DNA of 64,000 nucleotides. Source: Tetradesmus obliquus (Eukaryota; Chlorophyta; Chlorophyceae; Sphaeropleales; Scenedesmaceae). The notes beneath the pieces were generated by a model that worked only from the letters and a program-made list of their open reading frames with translations, made no database searches and was not told where the DNA came from. Position 1 is the stretch's first letter. Every line of letters begins with the position of its first letter. The DNA lies in the NCBI GenBank assembly GCA_030272155.1, contig CP126194.1, positions 5,385,501 to 5,449,500 of the forward strand, written 5' to 3'. A program made the translations under genes and the position numbers. Positions 23,466-35,951 of the stretch are shown piece by piece.

Positions 23466-26400
23466 ATGGCTGGACGTCTCAATGCGTCCCGGGCCATGAC
23501 CTCAGCAGGAAGAGAGGCCGATCAGGAGTCTCTAGCCTCATTCCAAAGCGGGCCAATTTCAGCGAAGCCAACTATCAGATATGCATGGTCAGGCAATGGA
23601 CAGGTAAATGTTATGCAGCACCGAAGTTTTGATGATGCCTGCAGCTCTGCAAAGTTACTGCCACAGCAGCTGCTGCACATGCAGGTGTCTTGGCAGGACC
23701 ACTGCTCATGTCAGCTGACCATGGCCTGCCTACTGTACCGCTTGAACAGGTTGACCATGACACGTATCACCGCATGGTGGAGGAGTACCGAGCTGCAAAG
23801 CAGAAGGAGGGCAAGGATGAGCTCAAGATAAAACAGTGAGGCCTGCTGTGCTGCTTCAGCCGCAAACAGCAATAGTCTGCTTGGCATTTAACAAAATTTG
23901 CGCGATGAAAGGTTGCTAGCAGCAACATGTGCAGCAAGCACATCTGGAGCACGTGAGTATCAGTCAAACAGCTACTACATCTTTACTGCATGTGCATCAA
24001 GCCCACGTGGCATACACTCTACCTCATCAGGGCACAGTCATATTTTTATTTTTTTTAATTATTTTTTTTGCTTGCACTGCTGTGCTCACCCGGCTTGCAT
24101 GCACCCTGCAGGCTTGCTGCTCAGCTGGCCCGCACTGAAGAGGCAGCAAAGCGTGCACTTGTGCGCTCAGACCAGGGTGCCAGAGGCAGCACAGCACAGC
24201 AGCTGCTAGATGCACAGCGCCAAATACAGCAGCTGCAGGCAGAGAACAGCGAGCTGTCCAGCAAGTTGGCAAGGTGGGCATGCTCAGCGGTAGTGGCACA
24301 GCAGCTGACATCAAGATATGGCTGCAGCTGTTTAGGGAAGCAGCTGTTCCTGCAAGTGCCAGCATCAGGACAGGCGTTGCATCCTGCGGTGCTGCAGCAA
24401 GCTGACCACGCCCAACACCAGGGCTTTCCTGTCATCGCCCACATGCTGAAATGCTGCCTTACCTGATGCTGTGCTGCGCCCCAGGGAGAAGAAGCGTTCC
24501 AGTGACTACCGTGCAGCAGCAGAGGAGCACCGCCGGCGCCTTGAGGCAGCCCTGCGCGAGCAGCGCTTCCTAGTGCGCAAGCTGGGCGAGGCTGAGCGCA
24601 GCCTGGGAGGCAGTGCAGCAGCACGCAGCGCAGCACGCAAGGCGGCAGCAGAGCAGGAGTACTGGAGTGAGGAAGCAGGCAGGCGCTTTGCAGTGCAGCA
24701 GGAAGAGCTGGTTGCGCTTCGTGAACAGAATGCCGCGCTGCAGCAGCACATGGCAGCAGCAGTTCCTGCAGACACAGCTGCGCGCTATGAGGCCAGCATC
24801 AAGGAGCTGCAGCAGCTGGTGCACTTTTACGAGCAGCGCCTGATGGCAGCAGGTGGCGCTGCAGCAGTCGGCATGGACAGCCTGGGCGCTGCTGGGGCGC
24901 CTGCAGCTGGCCAGGATGCTGAAGGCTGCTGCGGCAGCTGGCTGCTGGAGACCCTCTGCGAGGGTGGCGCCTGCTACCTGTGGGAGCGCAGCAGCGGGCG
25001 CGTGATGACGGATGTGCCGGACGGGCATTGGCCTAGGCCAGTTGGTGAGTGGCAGGCTTGCAGGATGCAGATGTGCTGCTGTGTGATGGCCTGCACAGCC
25101 ATGGCAGTGCTGTGTGTGCAAACCAAGCTTAGCAACGCACCTGCTGGCATGTAAACAAACATCGCTAATGAGCAGTGCGCAACTCACATGCTGTGAAAGA
25201 CATATGGCATGCCGCCGCAGCAGGTTGTGCTCTAACCATGCCGCTCATGCGCCTTTACCGGTTTGTCTAATGCAGGGTACAAGGCATCTGCCACCTCCAG
25301 CATACAGTTGGGCTGCAAGGGACGCCTGGATGCCGCATTCCGGGCATTGGCAGATGCTGTGAACCACCGCAGTCAGAGCCCAGGGCCTGTCCGCAGCCGG
25401 CCGGCCGACAGCAGCAGTAGCAGCAGGCTTGTGGAAACCCTGCAGCACCTCATCAGTAAAGGCGGCTGCACAAATGGCAGCTGCAGCAGTGCTTCAGCCG
25501 GCGTCATCGATAGCAGGGACCTGCCAGCGTTCATGGCAGCGCTGCTGCCTGCTGTCGCTCACAAAGAGGCTGTTGAATTGTTGGCATGGCTGCGGCTGCA
25601 GTTGGGGCAGGGGCAGCAGCAGGCAGTGCAGCTGGAGCAGTTTGAAGCAGCAGCACGTGACCTGCTGAGCGCACGTGAGTGCACAGCTTGGTTGCTGGTG
25701 TGCCATACAAACGCTTGACAAGCTGCAATGCGAATACGACACAGTTGTATCGCTCGGAGTAGTGGCAGAACGCCTTTAAGTTGCTTCGGCTAGCCTGCTG
25801 TTATGGTACACCTGCCGCAGCTTCATTACAGTGTTGCGCCCGATCTGCAGGTGATGCTGTGCGGCAGGGCCGTGACCTCGCGGTGAACGAGGCACTGCTG
25901 TCTGTGCGGCGCCTGCTGCGCCAGGAGCCGCGCGCAGTAGCTGCTGCCTTTGAGCAGGCTGCAGGTCAGGATGGTTGCCTGGGCGCCATGCAGGTGGTGG
26001 AGCTGCTGCAGCAGCAGCACCTGATGCCAGGTGCGCTCAAACTTATACGTTGCTTCGCCAGCCCAGGCAGGTTTTCTTGCATCTTGAGTGTATTTGTTTA
26101 TCTTTATGTATGTGAACTGTGTTGTTGCAGCAACTGCCAGCGTGCTAAGCCAGGGTACTGCTGACCGTCAGCTTTTCTTGCTGCTTTTTCGTTGTGCAGA
26201 CTTGAGCCCCAGGGAGGGCCAGTACCTGCTGGTGGTGCTGCATGAGTGGGACGTAACCGGCAGCACCCGCCACAGCTTGACAGACGTATACGCAGCGCTG
26301 CAGCTGCTGAAGCTGGCCAAGGTGCCCCTAGGTGCATTGCCAGCATGTGCAGGGCCTGACAGGCCTGACAGCCGCCAAAGCACCACCAGCACCAGCCTCA

Positions 26401-29400
26401 CCAGTTGCACTGCTGCCACACAGTCCACAGCAGCGCCCGCAGCAGCCACACCGGCAGCAGCAGGCAGGGACAAGGCTCTGGGCCGGCAGCAGGGCAGGGC
26501 AGGGGCCAATGCCAGCAGGCGCAGCAATGGCATCGGCGCTGATTTGGCGGGCAGCCTGGCTGGTGGCATGGCATCTCTCAAGGAGGCATACCTCAGTGAG
26601 AGGGTTGCAGCACTGGAGGCTGAGCTGGCACATGCCAAGAGCAGCACTGGCACAGTCAGCAGCCAGCAGGTGAGGGGGTGCCACCGCCATGGGCTGCACG
26701 CTTGGGTCATTTGTGCAACCTATTGAGATGCTTGCAACACCATTCTCTGCTGCTGCATGCACCCCTGCATCTTGTGTGCTTGCCTGCACAAACCTTCTGT
26801 TGCCTGCATGTGTTGCTTACTTGTGTTGCTGGCCTGTGTTGCTTGCCGCCATTGCTGCGGCAGGTTGAGGCGCTGCGTGGCGAGGTGGCGCGCTACCAGT
26901 CGCGCCTGGCTGAGCTGGAGAACGACTTCCTCAGCCTGGACGTGGTGGCCAGCACAGAGGTGCGGCGGCATGAGCACTGCTGCTGTGCACTGCAATGGCA
27001 GGCAATGCACAGAGGGGCATGGCCGACATACTGCACTAAAAGTTGCAGAAGTACCGGCAAGTGCGCCTGGCCCTCTGCAGACAAGCTGACCACTTTCAGC
27101 ACTGTCACTGCTGCAGGTTGGTGACTACGATGCTGAGATGCGCAAGGCCTGGTTCACTGCAGCAGCCTTCAAGAAAAGGTGGGCTGCTTGTTGCGGTACA
27201 TGTTTGTGTGTTTGTGCACACGCAATCAACTGATTTAGCTCTGGCAACAACTGATGGCAGCACGTGACTTGAAAGTACTGTGTGTGCCCTGCTTCTTGTT
27301 GTCAGCATGTGGCTGCCTTGTAGACAATGATACTGGCAGACCAACAGCATTGGGTGCGCAAGTGCTGCTGTGTCCTGCACACAATGCTGCCCACTCATTT
27401 GCAGGTATGTGGAGCACAAACTAGAGCTGGACGCTGTCAAGGCTACAGCGGAGAAGATGCAGAAGGCCCTGGATGACACACACTCGGCGCTGCATGCTGA
27501 GGCTGCGCGCCGTATGTCCCTCGAGGAGGCGGCAGCAGTGGCTAAGCTGGAGGCAGCACGCACCAAGGAGCTGGCAGCAGCCGTGGCAGCAGAGCGGTGA
27601 GCAGGCAGGGCTTTGCAGTGACAAGAGGCAGTAGGCATTCAGCAGTTTCCGGCAAAACATTGGTTTTAATAATGTTTGACAACAGCATGGGTGGCTTTGA
27701 AGGCAACATGTGATCATCTAGCTGTACACAAGCCTTCCGCTGTGCTTGCATGAGAATGCTGACACTCGGTATAATGCGGCCGAGCGTGTGCAGTGCTGAG
27801 CGGCTGAAGCTTGAGAAGGACTACTTGGAGCTGCAGAGCAAGGCCTTTGCAGCACCCGGCAGTGCCCTGGCAGAGGTGGGTGGTTGTTACAGCTCACACT
27901 TTGGCTGTTGCCACACGACAGCTGAGAAGACAGCGATGCAATCACAACATCACACATAGTCCTCAGTGCCGTATGAATGCTGCTGGTGTTGTTTTGCCTG
28001 TGGCTCAAAGTAGCTGCTCACTGTTGTCTGCTGCAGGTGCGCTCAATGCGTGAGGAGCTGCTGGCTGCACGGCGCGAGCGCGCCATGACCGAGGCGCGGG
28101 AGGCGGAGCTCAGGCGGGAGATTGCGTCGCTCAAGAGACAGGTGAGGCCTCCCTCACAAGTTCAAGCCGACTTGACTGGCGTGCTTGTCATCATGGCAGG
28201 GTGTCACTGTGTTGACGTGCAGCAGCTTTGCCGCTTTATTGGTGCGTAGAAGAAGCGCTGTTGTGCTTGCATGTGTCTCCACACAGAACAGGCGTCTGTT
28301 CTGAGTGTGAGAGAGCAGCTGATGACCACTGCTGCGCAACCTGACTCTCCCCGCTGCTGCAGATGGAGGGCGTGTCGCCTGAGGAGCACCGCCGCCTGGT
28401 GCGTGAGCTGGGCGAGGCCAAGATGAGGCTGGTCAGCTGCGAGCTGGAGCTGCGCGCTGCACTGGACAAGCTGGAGGTGTACCGCAGGGCAGACCATGCA
28501 GCAGCAGCTGCTGCTGCTGAGGGCGCCGCCAGTGGTGCAGCAGGGTATGCTGGCTCCAGCCTGACAAAGAGCCTGCAGCCTGATGAGAGCAAGAGCGAGG
28601 CTGAGCTGCGGCTGGAGCTGGCCCAGCTGAGGCAGGCCATGGCACTGGAGGCAGGGGAGCTGGACAAGGTGGGCGGGGCATGCACGGTGCAGTGCAATGT
28701 CGGCAGCCTTTGGCGCTCCAAGCAGCTGCTGTGCTTTATCAGCATGCACGAAGCATTCTTAGGACAAGCACGTCAGCCACCAAAGGAAACACCATGGCCA
28801 GCTCGGAAGCAATGATGGTTTAGTTCTACTATGCAGGGGCTGCTGTGCATTGTTGGCGCCAACTGTATGTCACACATACCTCAAGTGTTGAACAGGGAAT
28901 CAATGCATACTTTGGAAGTCCTTATTGTTCAACATCCGTGCTTTGTACGGCGTTGCCCTGCGCGCAGGTGCGCAAGCTGCTGGACACCGAGGCCACCATC
29001 AGCCTGGAGGCCAAGGCAACACTGGAGGAGGCGCAGTGTGCACTGGCGGCCGCTAAGAGCGACGCAATGCAGCAGCTGGCCAAGCTGCGGCGTGAGCTTG
29101 ACAGCAGGGATGAATGCATCCGCAAGCTGGAGGCGCAACTGCGTGGCGCATACAGCGGCCTCAGCAGGGCGGCTGTGCGTGCCAGCATGGCGGCTCCGTC
29201 AGGTGGTGACGGTGCAGGCGTGCGTGTGAGCCGCGTGGGGCTGGGGGCTATGGCAGCAGGCGCGCACACCAGCTTGGAGGATGTGTCAGCTGGCCTGGGG
29301 CCCCACGAGAATGTTATCGAGGTGGTGGTGGCGGAGGCAGTCCTAACGGTGAGTCGCTGCAGCTGGCAGGTGATGTTCTGCTGCTTTGAGCAAGTATAAC

Positions 29401-32400
29401 AGCTGAACTAGTGAAGACGCTGCGCTCAGGGAAGCAGCAGGTTCAGGAAAGATGTTACTGTGTGCGCTGGTTGGCCGCACAACTGACACTAAAATGTGTG
29501 CTTGCAGGCTGGTGCATTCCCTGCCGATGCCAGCACATTTGTGGTATGGGACTTCTTCCTTCACGACAGCCAGGCCACACCACAGGCACCCGGCACCACC
29601 CCAACGTACAACACCACAGTGCAGTACGTGGTGGAGGCCGACAGCTTCCTGCTGGACTACCTGGTGCAGCAGCAGCTGGAGCTGGAGCTGTTTGAGGCAC
29701 GTGGCCTGGACGCTGTGGCGGTGGGAGCGGCGCGCCTGCCCCTGCAGCTGCTGCTGCAGGACCTGGAGGTCGGTGCTGGTGAGTTGAGGGGTGGAGGCGG
29801 CTCTTTGTATTGCCGGCCACAGCTTAGCTGAGGTGTAGTAGAATTACTGCGCTCATCAGCTGCATGCGTCTGCTGGTGGCAGCTGTACAGTGCACCATAT
29901 GCTGTTTTGCTGTTGTGTCTAGTAGTTGTGAGGGTGGTGCAGATCCTTTAGTCAACATGCTGCCTACTTTCTGTGTTGCTTTGCTGCAGCGCTGGGTGGG
30001 CACAGGTCCTGGCACCACCTAGACATTGTAGGCTCTGCAGGGCAGCAGCTTGGCAGACTGCGAGTGGGCTTACGCGTGGCCAAGCCGATGGACAAACTCT
30101 TGCTGCAGTACAAATCAACACAGAGCCAACAGCAGGAGCATGAGGCTGCTGCAGCTCAATCCATACCAGCTGATACCCAAGCTGTCGGCGGAGACATCAA
30201 CAGAATACAGCAAGTTCTTCAGCAGGCTGCTGCACAGGTGAGCTTGTCTCAACATGCACATATGCAGAGAACGTCAGCAGCAGGATAGGTCTAATTACTC
30301 TGTCGGTGTGCGGATGAAACCCTGAAATATTGCTTACGTGCGTGTGCAGGCTGATGCTGAGCCCTCCAAGGCCTCCTTCCTGCTGGTCAGCATTCACAGC
30401 TGCCAAAGCTTGGTGGTCAGGCAGCAACAGCAGCAGGCAGGCTCCATAGATGCGCAGTGCCCCTATGCGCACTACACCCCCCCTGGCAGGGACATCGGCC
30501 ACGATACAGCTGTTGCCCGTGGCCCTGCTCCTGTGTTTGGCGATGCTGCCAGCTGGGGCCTGCTGAAGTGCGCGGCCGTTGAACAGGCGCTGCGCCAAGA
30601 GCAGCTGCAGGTGGGGTGAAGGGTAGTACTGCCATGGCGGTTGCAGGCTTCAAGCCCCGCATTAATTGACACCAGTGGTCATCAACTTGTGATCACATGG
30701 GTCATTCGTCATGAGTAACTCAAATTTTGTATATTTGTTTGAAGTCAGTCACTTACAAGGCACCCACATGCATGCTGCTCTGTGCTGCAGGTGGCAGTGT
30801 TTGATGATGCAGTTGCTGGCCCAGCTGCCCTGATAGGGGTGGCGACAGTCCCCTTGGCATCACTGGCTGAGGGCATCCCAGTGGAAGGTACCTTCTGCCT
30901 GACCAACCCAGTCGCTGCACAGCCTGCTGGCACCATCCAGATAAGTGTTGCTTGGCACAACCCCAGGGCAACCAGCAACAAGCAGCTGCAAGCGCGGGTG
31001 CCGCTGGCACCACAGCAGACCGAAGGCACAGCAGCAAGCAGCATGCAGGGACAGTTGTTGCAGCGCCAGCCTGAGGTCGTGCCTCAAACGGTGGTGCCGC
31101 TGCTACCTAGCACTGGGGTGTCCTGCATGCCAGGCGTCAGCTTTGGCGCTGCTTCTGCAGTCGCTGCAGCACTTAATCGGCAGCAACAGCTGGAGCTGCC
31201 TCTTTTGCAGGCTGTGGGCACCACCAGCAGCAGAGCAGCCGCTGCAGCTGAGAGCAGCATCAAGCAGGCTGAGCCTTGCGCGGGAGTCTTCCTGATGCAG
31301 CGCCCGCAACTGCCGCCACAGATGCTAGCTGGTAGCCATAGATACAGCAGTGTCAGCCCTGCTGAACAGTCGCCACCAGATGCACCAACTCCACAGATGC
31401 CAGCAATGCTGCAGCCAGTGCTGCTTGGCGCTGCAGATGCCACTCCGGGCACAACTGCGCCTGCATCAGGAGCACTGCAGGCCGTTCACATTGCAGCAGG
31501 TGCAGATGAGCGCTACAGCACGCCAGTGATGTGGAAGGCACCAGCTGTTGTTGAGACGTGGACGAACCTTGACAGCACAATTTACTTCAAATTGGAGGCC
31601 CTTCAGCTCACTGCTGATGCCTTGAATGACCCTGGGCTGCAGCACATCCTGCTTGCCCACATGTTCTGTGAGGACTACACAAGTGCTGCTGATCAATGCA
31701 CATCAACAATTGCAAAAAGGTAAAAAAATTGCAAAAAGGTGACCAGGCTGGATGATGCAGGCAGCTTTACCATGCTTTGCATAATATGTCAGGCACCCAT
31801 CTCAATCAAAAAGCATAACTGGCCTTCATGACGTCTGCATGCTTCATTTCAAGCAGGATGGATGCATGCGTGGTTAGACGGATAGGCTTGCGACATGCAT
31901 GTTGGTGTTACACGCACATATACTGCTGCTGAGTTGCTGTCTGTTGTTGCTGTGAACCACAGGCAGGGTGTGCTTGCCTTCAACTACTGTGTAGCCTACA
32001 CTGTGGCCAACCCAATCACTCTGGAGCCTACGCCTGCAGGCAAAGCCTTGGCTCAAGCCCTGGCTGCTGCAGATGCTGGGCAAACACCGCGCACCGTTCT
32101 ACCTGTTCTGCTGGCAAGCAGCAGAGCGCCAGTTGTGTCGGACTTTAGCCAGGGTGAGCCAAGTTCAATCCGCATAGTGGACCTTTTGCAGCTGCAATGT
32201 TTGCAGCCCTGCGAAGCAGCAAGATCTCTGCAGACTATGTCAGCACAGTCAACATACATCCTGAGGTCACAACCTTTGATTTGTGCCTGTGGTCACATAA
32301 TTCCAGTACATGCAGGCTAAACTCACTGCAGCAAAGCGATTGTGATTCTGCATTCCTCATGGATGCACTAAAATGTGCAGTGGTGCAGTGCTTCTGTGTC

Positions 32401-32688
32401 GCTTCCCTGTCCACCAAAATATGCATGAGCTAATGCCAATGCTTACTTGCTCACTGACTGATCTTCCCCATTGTGTTACTTGCCACAGTGGACTGTGTGG
32501 CAACCTGTGAAGCTGACCTGACAGCTATTTGGCAGGGTGAGACGGGCGACATCCTCAGCCAAGAGTTCAAGCTGGCGCCCTCTGCTGACAGAGCAATGAA
32601 TTGCCCATTGGGCTACACCGGCACTTTGACGCTCACACTGGTGGCTGCCAAAGCTATCGCAAACTTAAAGCAGCACCACAACAGCTGA
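23466..32688 (+). CDS. RPGRIP1L: RPGRIP1L orthologue (ciliary transition-zone scaffold)
   Basis: Twenty exons close in phase: 23466-23603, 23750-23835, 24112-24273, 24485-25044, 25276-25674, 25851-26030, 26200-26669, 26864-26959, 27117-27178, 27405-27596, 27794-27875, 28037-28141, 28363-28668, 28968-29348, 29508-29778, 29990-30237, 30350-30610, 30791-31719, 31963-32153, 32489-32688 (1,772 residues). Residues ~50-1,050 are mostly coiled coil (ELRLELAQLRQAMALEAGEL, LRRELDSRDECIRKLEAQL), ending like human RPGRIP1L. Then come the first C2 domain (NVIEVVVAEAVLT, FVVWDFFLHDSQATP, YNTTVQYVVEADSFLLDYL), the second C2 (VSIHSCQSLVV, LIGVATVPLASLAEG, GTFCLTNP, PAGTIQISVAWH) and a C-terminal RPGR-interacting-type C2 (VLAFNYCVAYTVANP to the stop). 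RPGRIP1L/MKS5/NPHP8 organises the transition zone and recruits MKS and NPHP modules. Exons 5-7 (about residues 315-665) hold an EF-hand-like stretch that I do not recall from animal homologues. TGTAA at 32,781-32,785. Confidence 0.9.
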
Positions 32689-32855
32689 AGGTCAACATGA
32701 AAGTCATTGTTTGCAATCTTACGTTGTACTATGTGTAGAATAAACGCCTCATAGCTGCGTTGCTGCATTCACGCAGCTGTTGTAATGGAGTTGTGGATAG
32801 TTCAGCAGCTGTGCCAGCCACTATTGACAGATTTGTCGTCCTGGGTCAAACCAGG
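32689..32855. other. RPGRIP1L 3' UTR and flank, last unique sequence before the repeat domain
   Basis: TGTAA at 32,781-32,785 lies 93 bp after the stop; the first LINE-derived poly(T) starts at 32,856. Confidence 0.6.
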
Positions 32856-33048
32856 TTTTTTTATGAAGCACGAAAGTTACAAGGACTCACCTAAATAACT
32901 ATGCACTTGCTCCACAAAAAGATCCATTGAGAGAGTGAGGCAACCTGTTCCGCACTTGAAGTGCACTTGCAGGCATGAAGGTTGTGAGCGTCACATGTCA
33001 TCATTGCATGACTGTGATCTTAGTGGAGTCTGGGCACTCGGTCAGGTC
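32856..33048 (-). mobile_element. Old L1-type LINE 3' fragment with internal inversion
   Basis: 32,856-32,956 is the antisense of the LINE 3' end (poly T, then the block with TAAATAACTATGCACTTGC and GAGAGAGTGAGGCAACC). From about 32,990 to 33,048 the same LINE's upstream 3' UTR runs in the opposite orientation (GTGGAGTCTGGGCACTCGG). A 3' end joined to an inverted upstream piece is the pattern of twin priming in L1 retrotransposition. Mismatches to the other copies make it one of the oldest here. Confidence 0.7.
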
Positions 33049-33569
33049 CAAGCGACCAGTAGGAATTTTAGCCGTGGTGAGTTTCCAGTGGCGATGCACC
33101 GCAACCCTTGCCAACCTGCATCCTGCACCCTGGACATTCGTATGGCTTTGAATTCATATATCAACATTTGACAAAGAGTGATAACAAAAATCAACTTTCA
33201 CGATGCACACCAAGCAGCTTCCTATATTGGGCCAGCCGGCACGCCGGACCGAACATTCGTCCGTAGCGACAGTTCGAAGGCCGCTCCCCTTGGCTACGCA
33301 TGTCTGTCCTAGGCAGGTGAAAACCTCACATGCTGGTTGGTGGAACGTACGGGAGAAAAGCGACCACTAGGAATTTTAGCGGTCCAGTGAGTTTCCAGTG
33401 GCGATGCACCGCAACCCTTGCCAACCTGCGGAGGACAGCAGCATATACAGCCACCGCTGCCATCTGCTGGCCCCACGCATTACGACACACATACAAGACG
33501 CCTATTTATACGGTGAAAACCTCACATGCTTGTTGGTGGAACGTACAGGAGAAAAGCGACCAGTAGGAA
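33049..33569 (-). repeat. Inverted, diverged satellite monomers with two LINE microfragments
   Basis: About 1.5 monomers of the same satellite as at 52,653-64,000, but in reverse orientation. Between 33,422 and 33,514 the monomer is broken by a piece resembling LINE endonuclease-region DNA (compare 48,948-48,976) joined to a piece of LINE 3' UTR (compare 36,522-36,555). Confidence 0.7.
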
Positions 33570-33830
33570 TTTTTTTTATTTTTTATTTTTTGAAGCAAGA
33601 ACGTTACAAGGGCTGACCTAAATAACTGTGCACTTGCTCCATAAAAAGATCCATTGAGAGAGTGAGGCAACCTGTTCCGCACTCACCCCACAGGTCTCTT
33701 GTTCCAAGAGACGCTGTCACACGATCATGCAGACAGCCCCGTGCAGGGCAGCCCCGAAAGGCATCCAGGACCTGACCGAGTGCCCAGACTCCACTAAAAT
33801 CACAGTCACGCGATGACGTCCTGTGATGTT

Positions 33831-35025
33831 CAGGCTTGAAGCCCCGCCAACGTACATGCTCAATACAAGCAGCACATACAAGCCTGCGTGTGACATGCTG
33901 GTGGTGGAAATAGGCAATGAAGCAGGCTTTGACCAGTTCTCGACACAAAGATCAAGCGAGGTGCGTGAGCTGTTTGCGCATGAAATGACGGCCGCCCTAA
34001 ACCAGGCGCTGGATGAACCAGCTCATGCTCGAGCAACACCTACACTCATGCGGCAGTGGCACCGTCGTGCCGAGCAGCTATTGGATAATTCCAATACAAG
34101 CGCTACACAACAACGAGCACGCGCAGCCGCCAAAATACGAAAGCTGCCAGCCGACAGCAGCTCGCAAAGCAGCCATGGCGCGAACAACCCTGGCTGTCTC
34201 CCAGACACATGTGCAACAGCTCCGATCCCGTTGAGGTACAACTGGAGGCAGCTGGCCTACACAGATGGCAGCTTCCTGAGCAACAACAGTAAGAAGACAT
34301 GCGCAGCCACACCAGAAGAACAACCGCCAAACATGATGCCATCAGCAGCACCGGCGGAAGGGGCAAAAGCAACCATAAACGCACAAGGACGAACAGTACC
34401 TCGAATAGGTGCTGCAGTCTACGTACCAGCGCCGCGGCCAGGCACCACAACAGGAGAACGCGAGGTGGCATGCCTGCCCAGCGACGAAGCCTACCCATAC
34501 GACGACACAATAAACCGTGCAGAGCTGGCGGCTGCTTACAAAGCAATCACCATGCGATGCAGGCACATTGCCACCGACAGCCTTGCAGTTATATATCAGA
34601 TCCATAGAATGGTGACAAGACCACAAGACATCTGCCTTGGCTTTCACAGACACGCAGCGCTGCTACAGCAGATAGTAAGCTCCATAGCTGCAGGAGGTCG
34701 GCCTATTCACCTCTACAAAGTGAAGTCCCACATAGGCATTCCAGGCAATGAGCACGCTGATGAGATTGCCACAAGTGTCGCAAAAGGGACGCGAAAGGCA
34801 GATGCGGTGATATCCACACCCAGCAACAGTAGGCCGAACATGGCGTGGCCACACCGCCCAGAAACGCAGGAGCCAGGAAAGGAGGTGCCCACACCGCCAC
34901 AGCCAGTGCATGACGTTGCCTCGCTCCACACCATGGCCCATAAGTGCCACAGGTTTGGCGGCTCCAACACCAACGCCATCTGCTTCTCTGCAGCACAGGA
35001 AACGGCACGTGATACAGAAAAGTAA
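33831..35025 (+). pseudogene. RNase H region of the Dualen/RandI-like element
   Basis: Open frame of about 395 codons within the element, with no natural start because the 5' part is missing. Type I RNase H signatures are intact: QLAYTDGSF (first Asp), INRAELAAAYKAI (Glu), HIATDSLAVIYQI (second Asp) and YKVKSHIGIPGNEHADEIA (His and last Asp), spread over about 170 residues. The stop at 35,023-35,025 comes before the finger and nuclease region, which continues in another frame; since neighbouring text is collinear with a single polyprotein, one frame change is likely. Confidence 0.8.
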
Positions 35026-35051
35026 GCCATGCCTTCCTCACATCCACTGCA

Positions 35052-35951
35052 GTTACATATCGCGAGCTGGTGAACGCACTGAAAGTGCGAACCGGCACTT
35101 TTTATTCACAGAAACGAGCCTGGTGGTACGGAAAAGCTACATCAGACAAATGTGTGCTGTGCGGCCAGCCAGATGGCACAATGCACTCAGTGAGCGGCTG
35201 CCCTGACCTGTCCATGGCGGTCACCAAGCGCCATAATGAAGCGGTGCTGCTCATAGCAAAAGCCATACTCACCGGTGAGAATGGTGCACAAGTTGTGGCC
35301 ATGGACGTAAGCAAGGCTGCACAGAAAGCTGATGGACTGCAGACAATGACCCAGTTCCTGCCAGCAAGGATATTGCCGCCGAGCATGCCTGCGGAAGAAA
35401 AAGAGGCACTAGTCAAAGCACACAAACCAGACATGGTGCTATATCGCACCAGCAAGGACACGAGCATCAAGCACAGCTATACATTAGTGGAGGTCAAGTA
35501 CTGCAGGGACACGCAGCCGCAAGACCAAGTGATGCATGCCAGGGAGCAGCACCACAGTCTACTGCAAGCAATAAGGAAGTACAGCTCTACGAACGACACT
35601 GAAATACAACTGGTGGTTATCCCCCTGGGAGTCGCTGGTACAGTGTACACCAGCGCCAAGAAGCTTTTGAAGGAAGCACTGGGCGTCACGTCCCCAGCCC
35701 TGGACACACTCCTGTGCAACCTGCATCTCCAAGCCATTCGATCACTCACTAATGTGATAAGATACAGACGCATCAAGATGGGCACTCGTCTGGGCAAGCA
35801 ATGGCGCCAACAAAGCCAAGCAGCAGGCGCCACCTGTGTAACACAGCGAAACAGCGGCAGCGGCAGCAGCAGCAGCAATGCAGCTAAGAACGGCCAGAAG
35901 AGGCAAGGGCCCAGACTACCCAACTTCAAGCGCAAAAAACGTAAGAAATAG
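35052..35951 (+). pseudogene. CCHC finger plus restriction-like endonuclease region of the Dualen/RandI-like element
   Basis: The frame reads TYRELVNALKVRTGTFYSQKR, then CVLCG...H...C with spacing Cx2Cx7Hx4C, the R2-type finger that precedes the restriction-like endonuclease, then KPDMVLY and YTLVEVKYCRDT, which fit the PD...(D/E)xK nuclease core. The C-terminus is basic (NFKRKKRKK). In R2-type elements this nuclease nicks the target. Frame differs from the upstream RNase H frame. Confidence 0.75.

Noticed and set aside
23690-23749. Extending RPGRIP1L exon 2 upstream to include LLMSADHGLPTVPLEQ
   Set aside because: The acceptor before it does not match the phase of exon 1; the acceptor at 23,749 does. 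A different start within this stretch remains possible.
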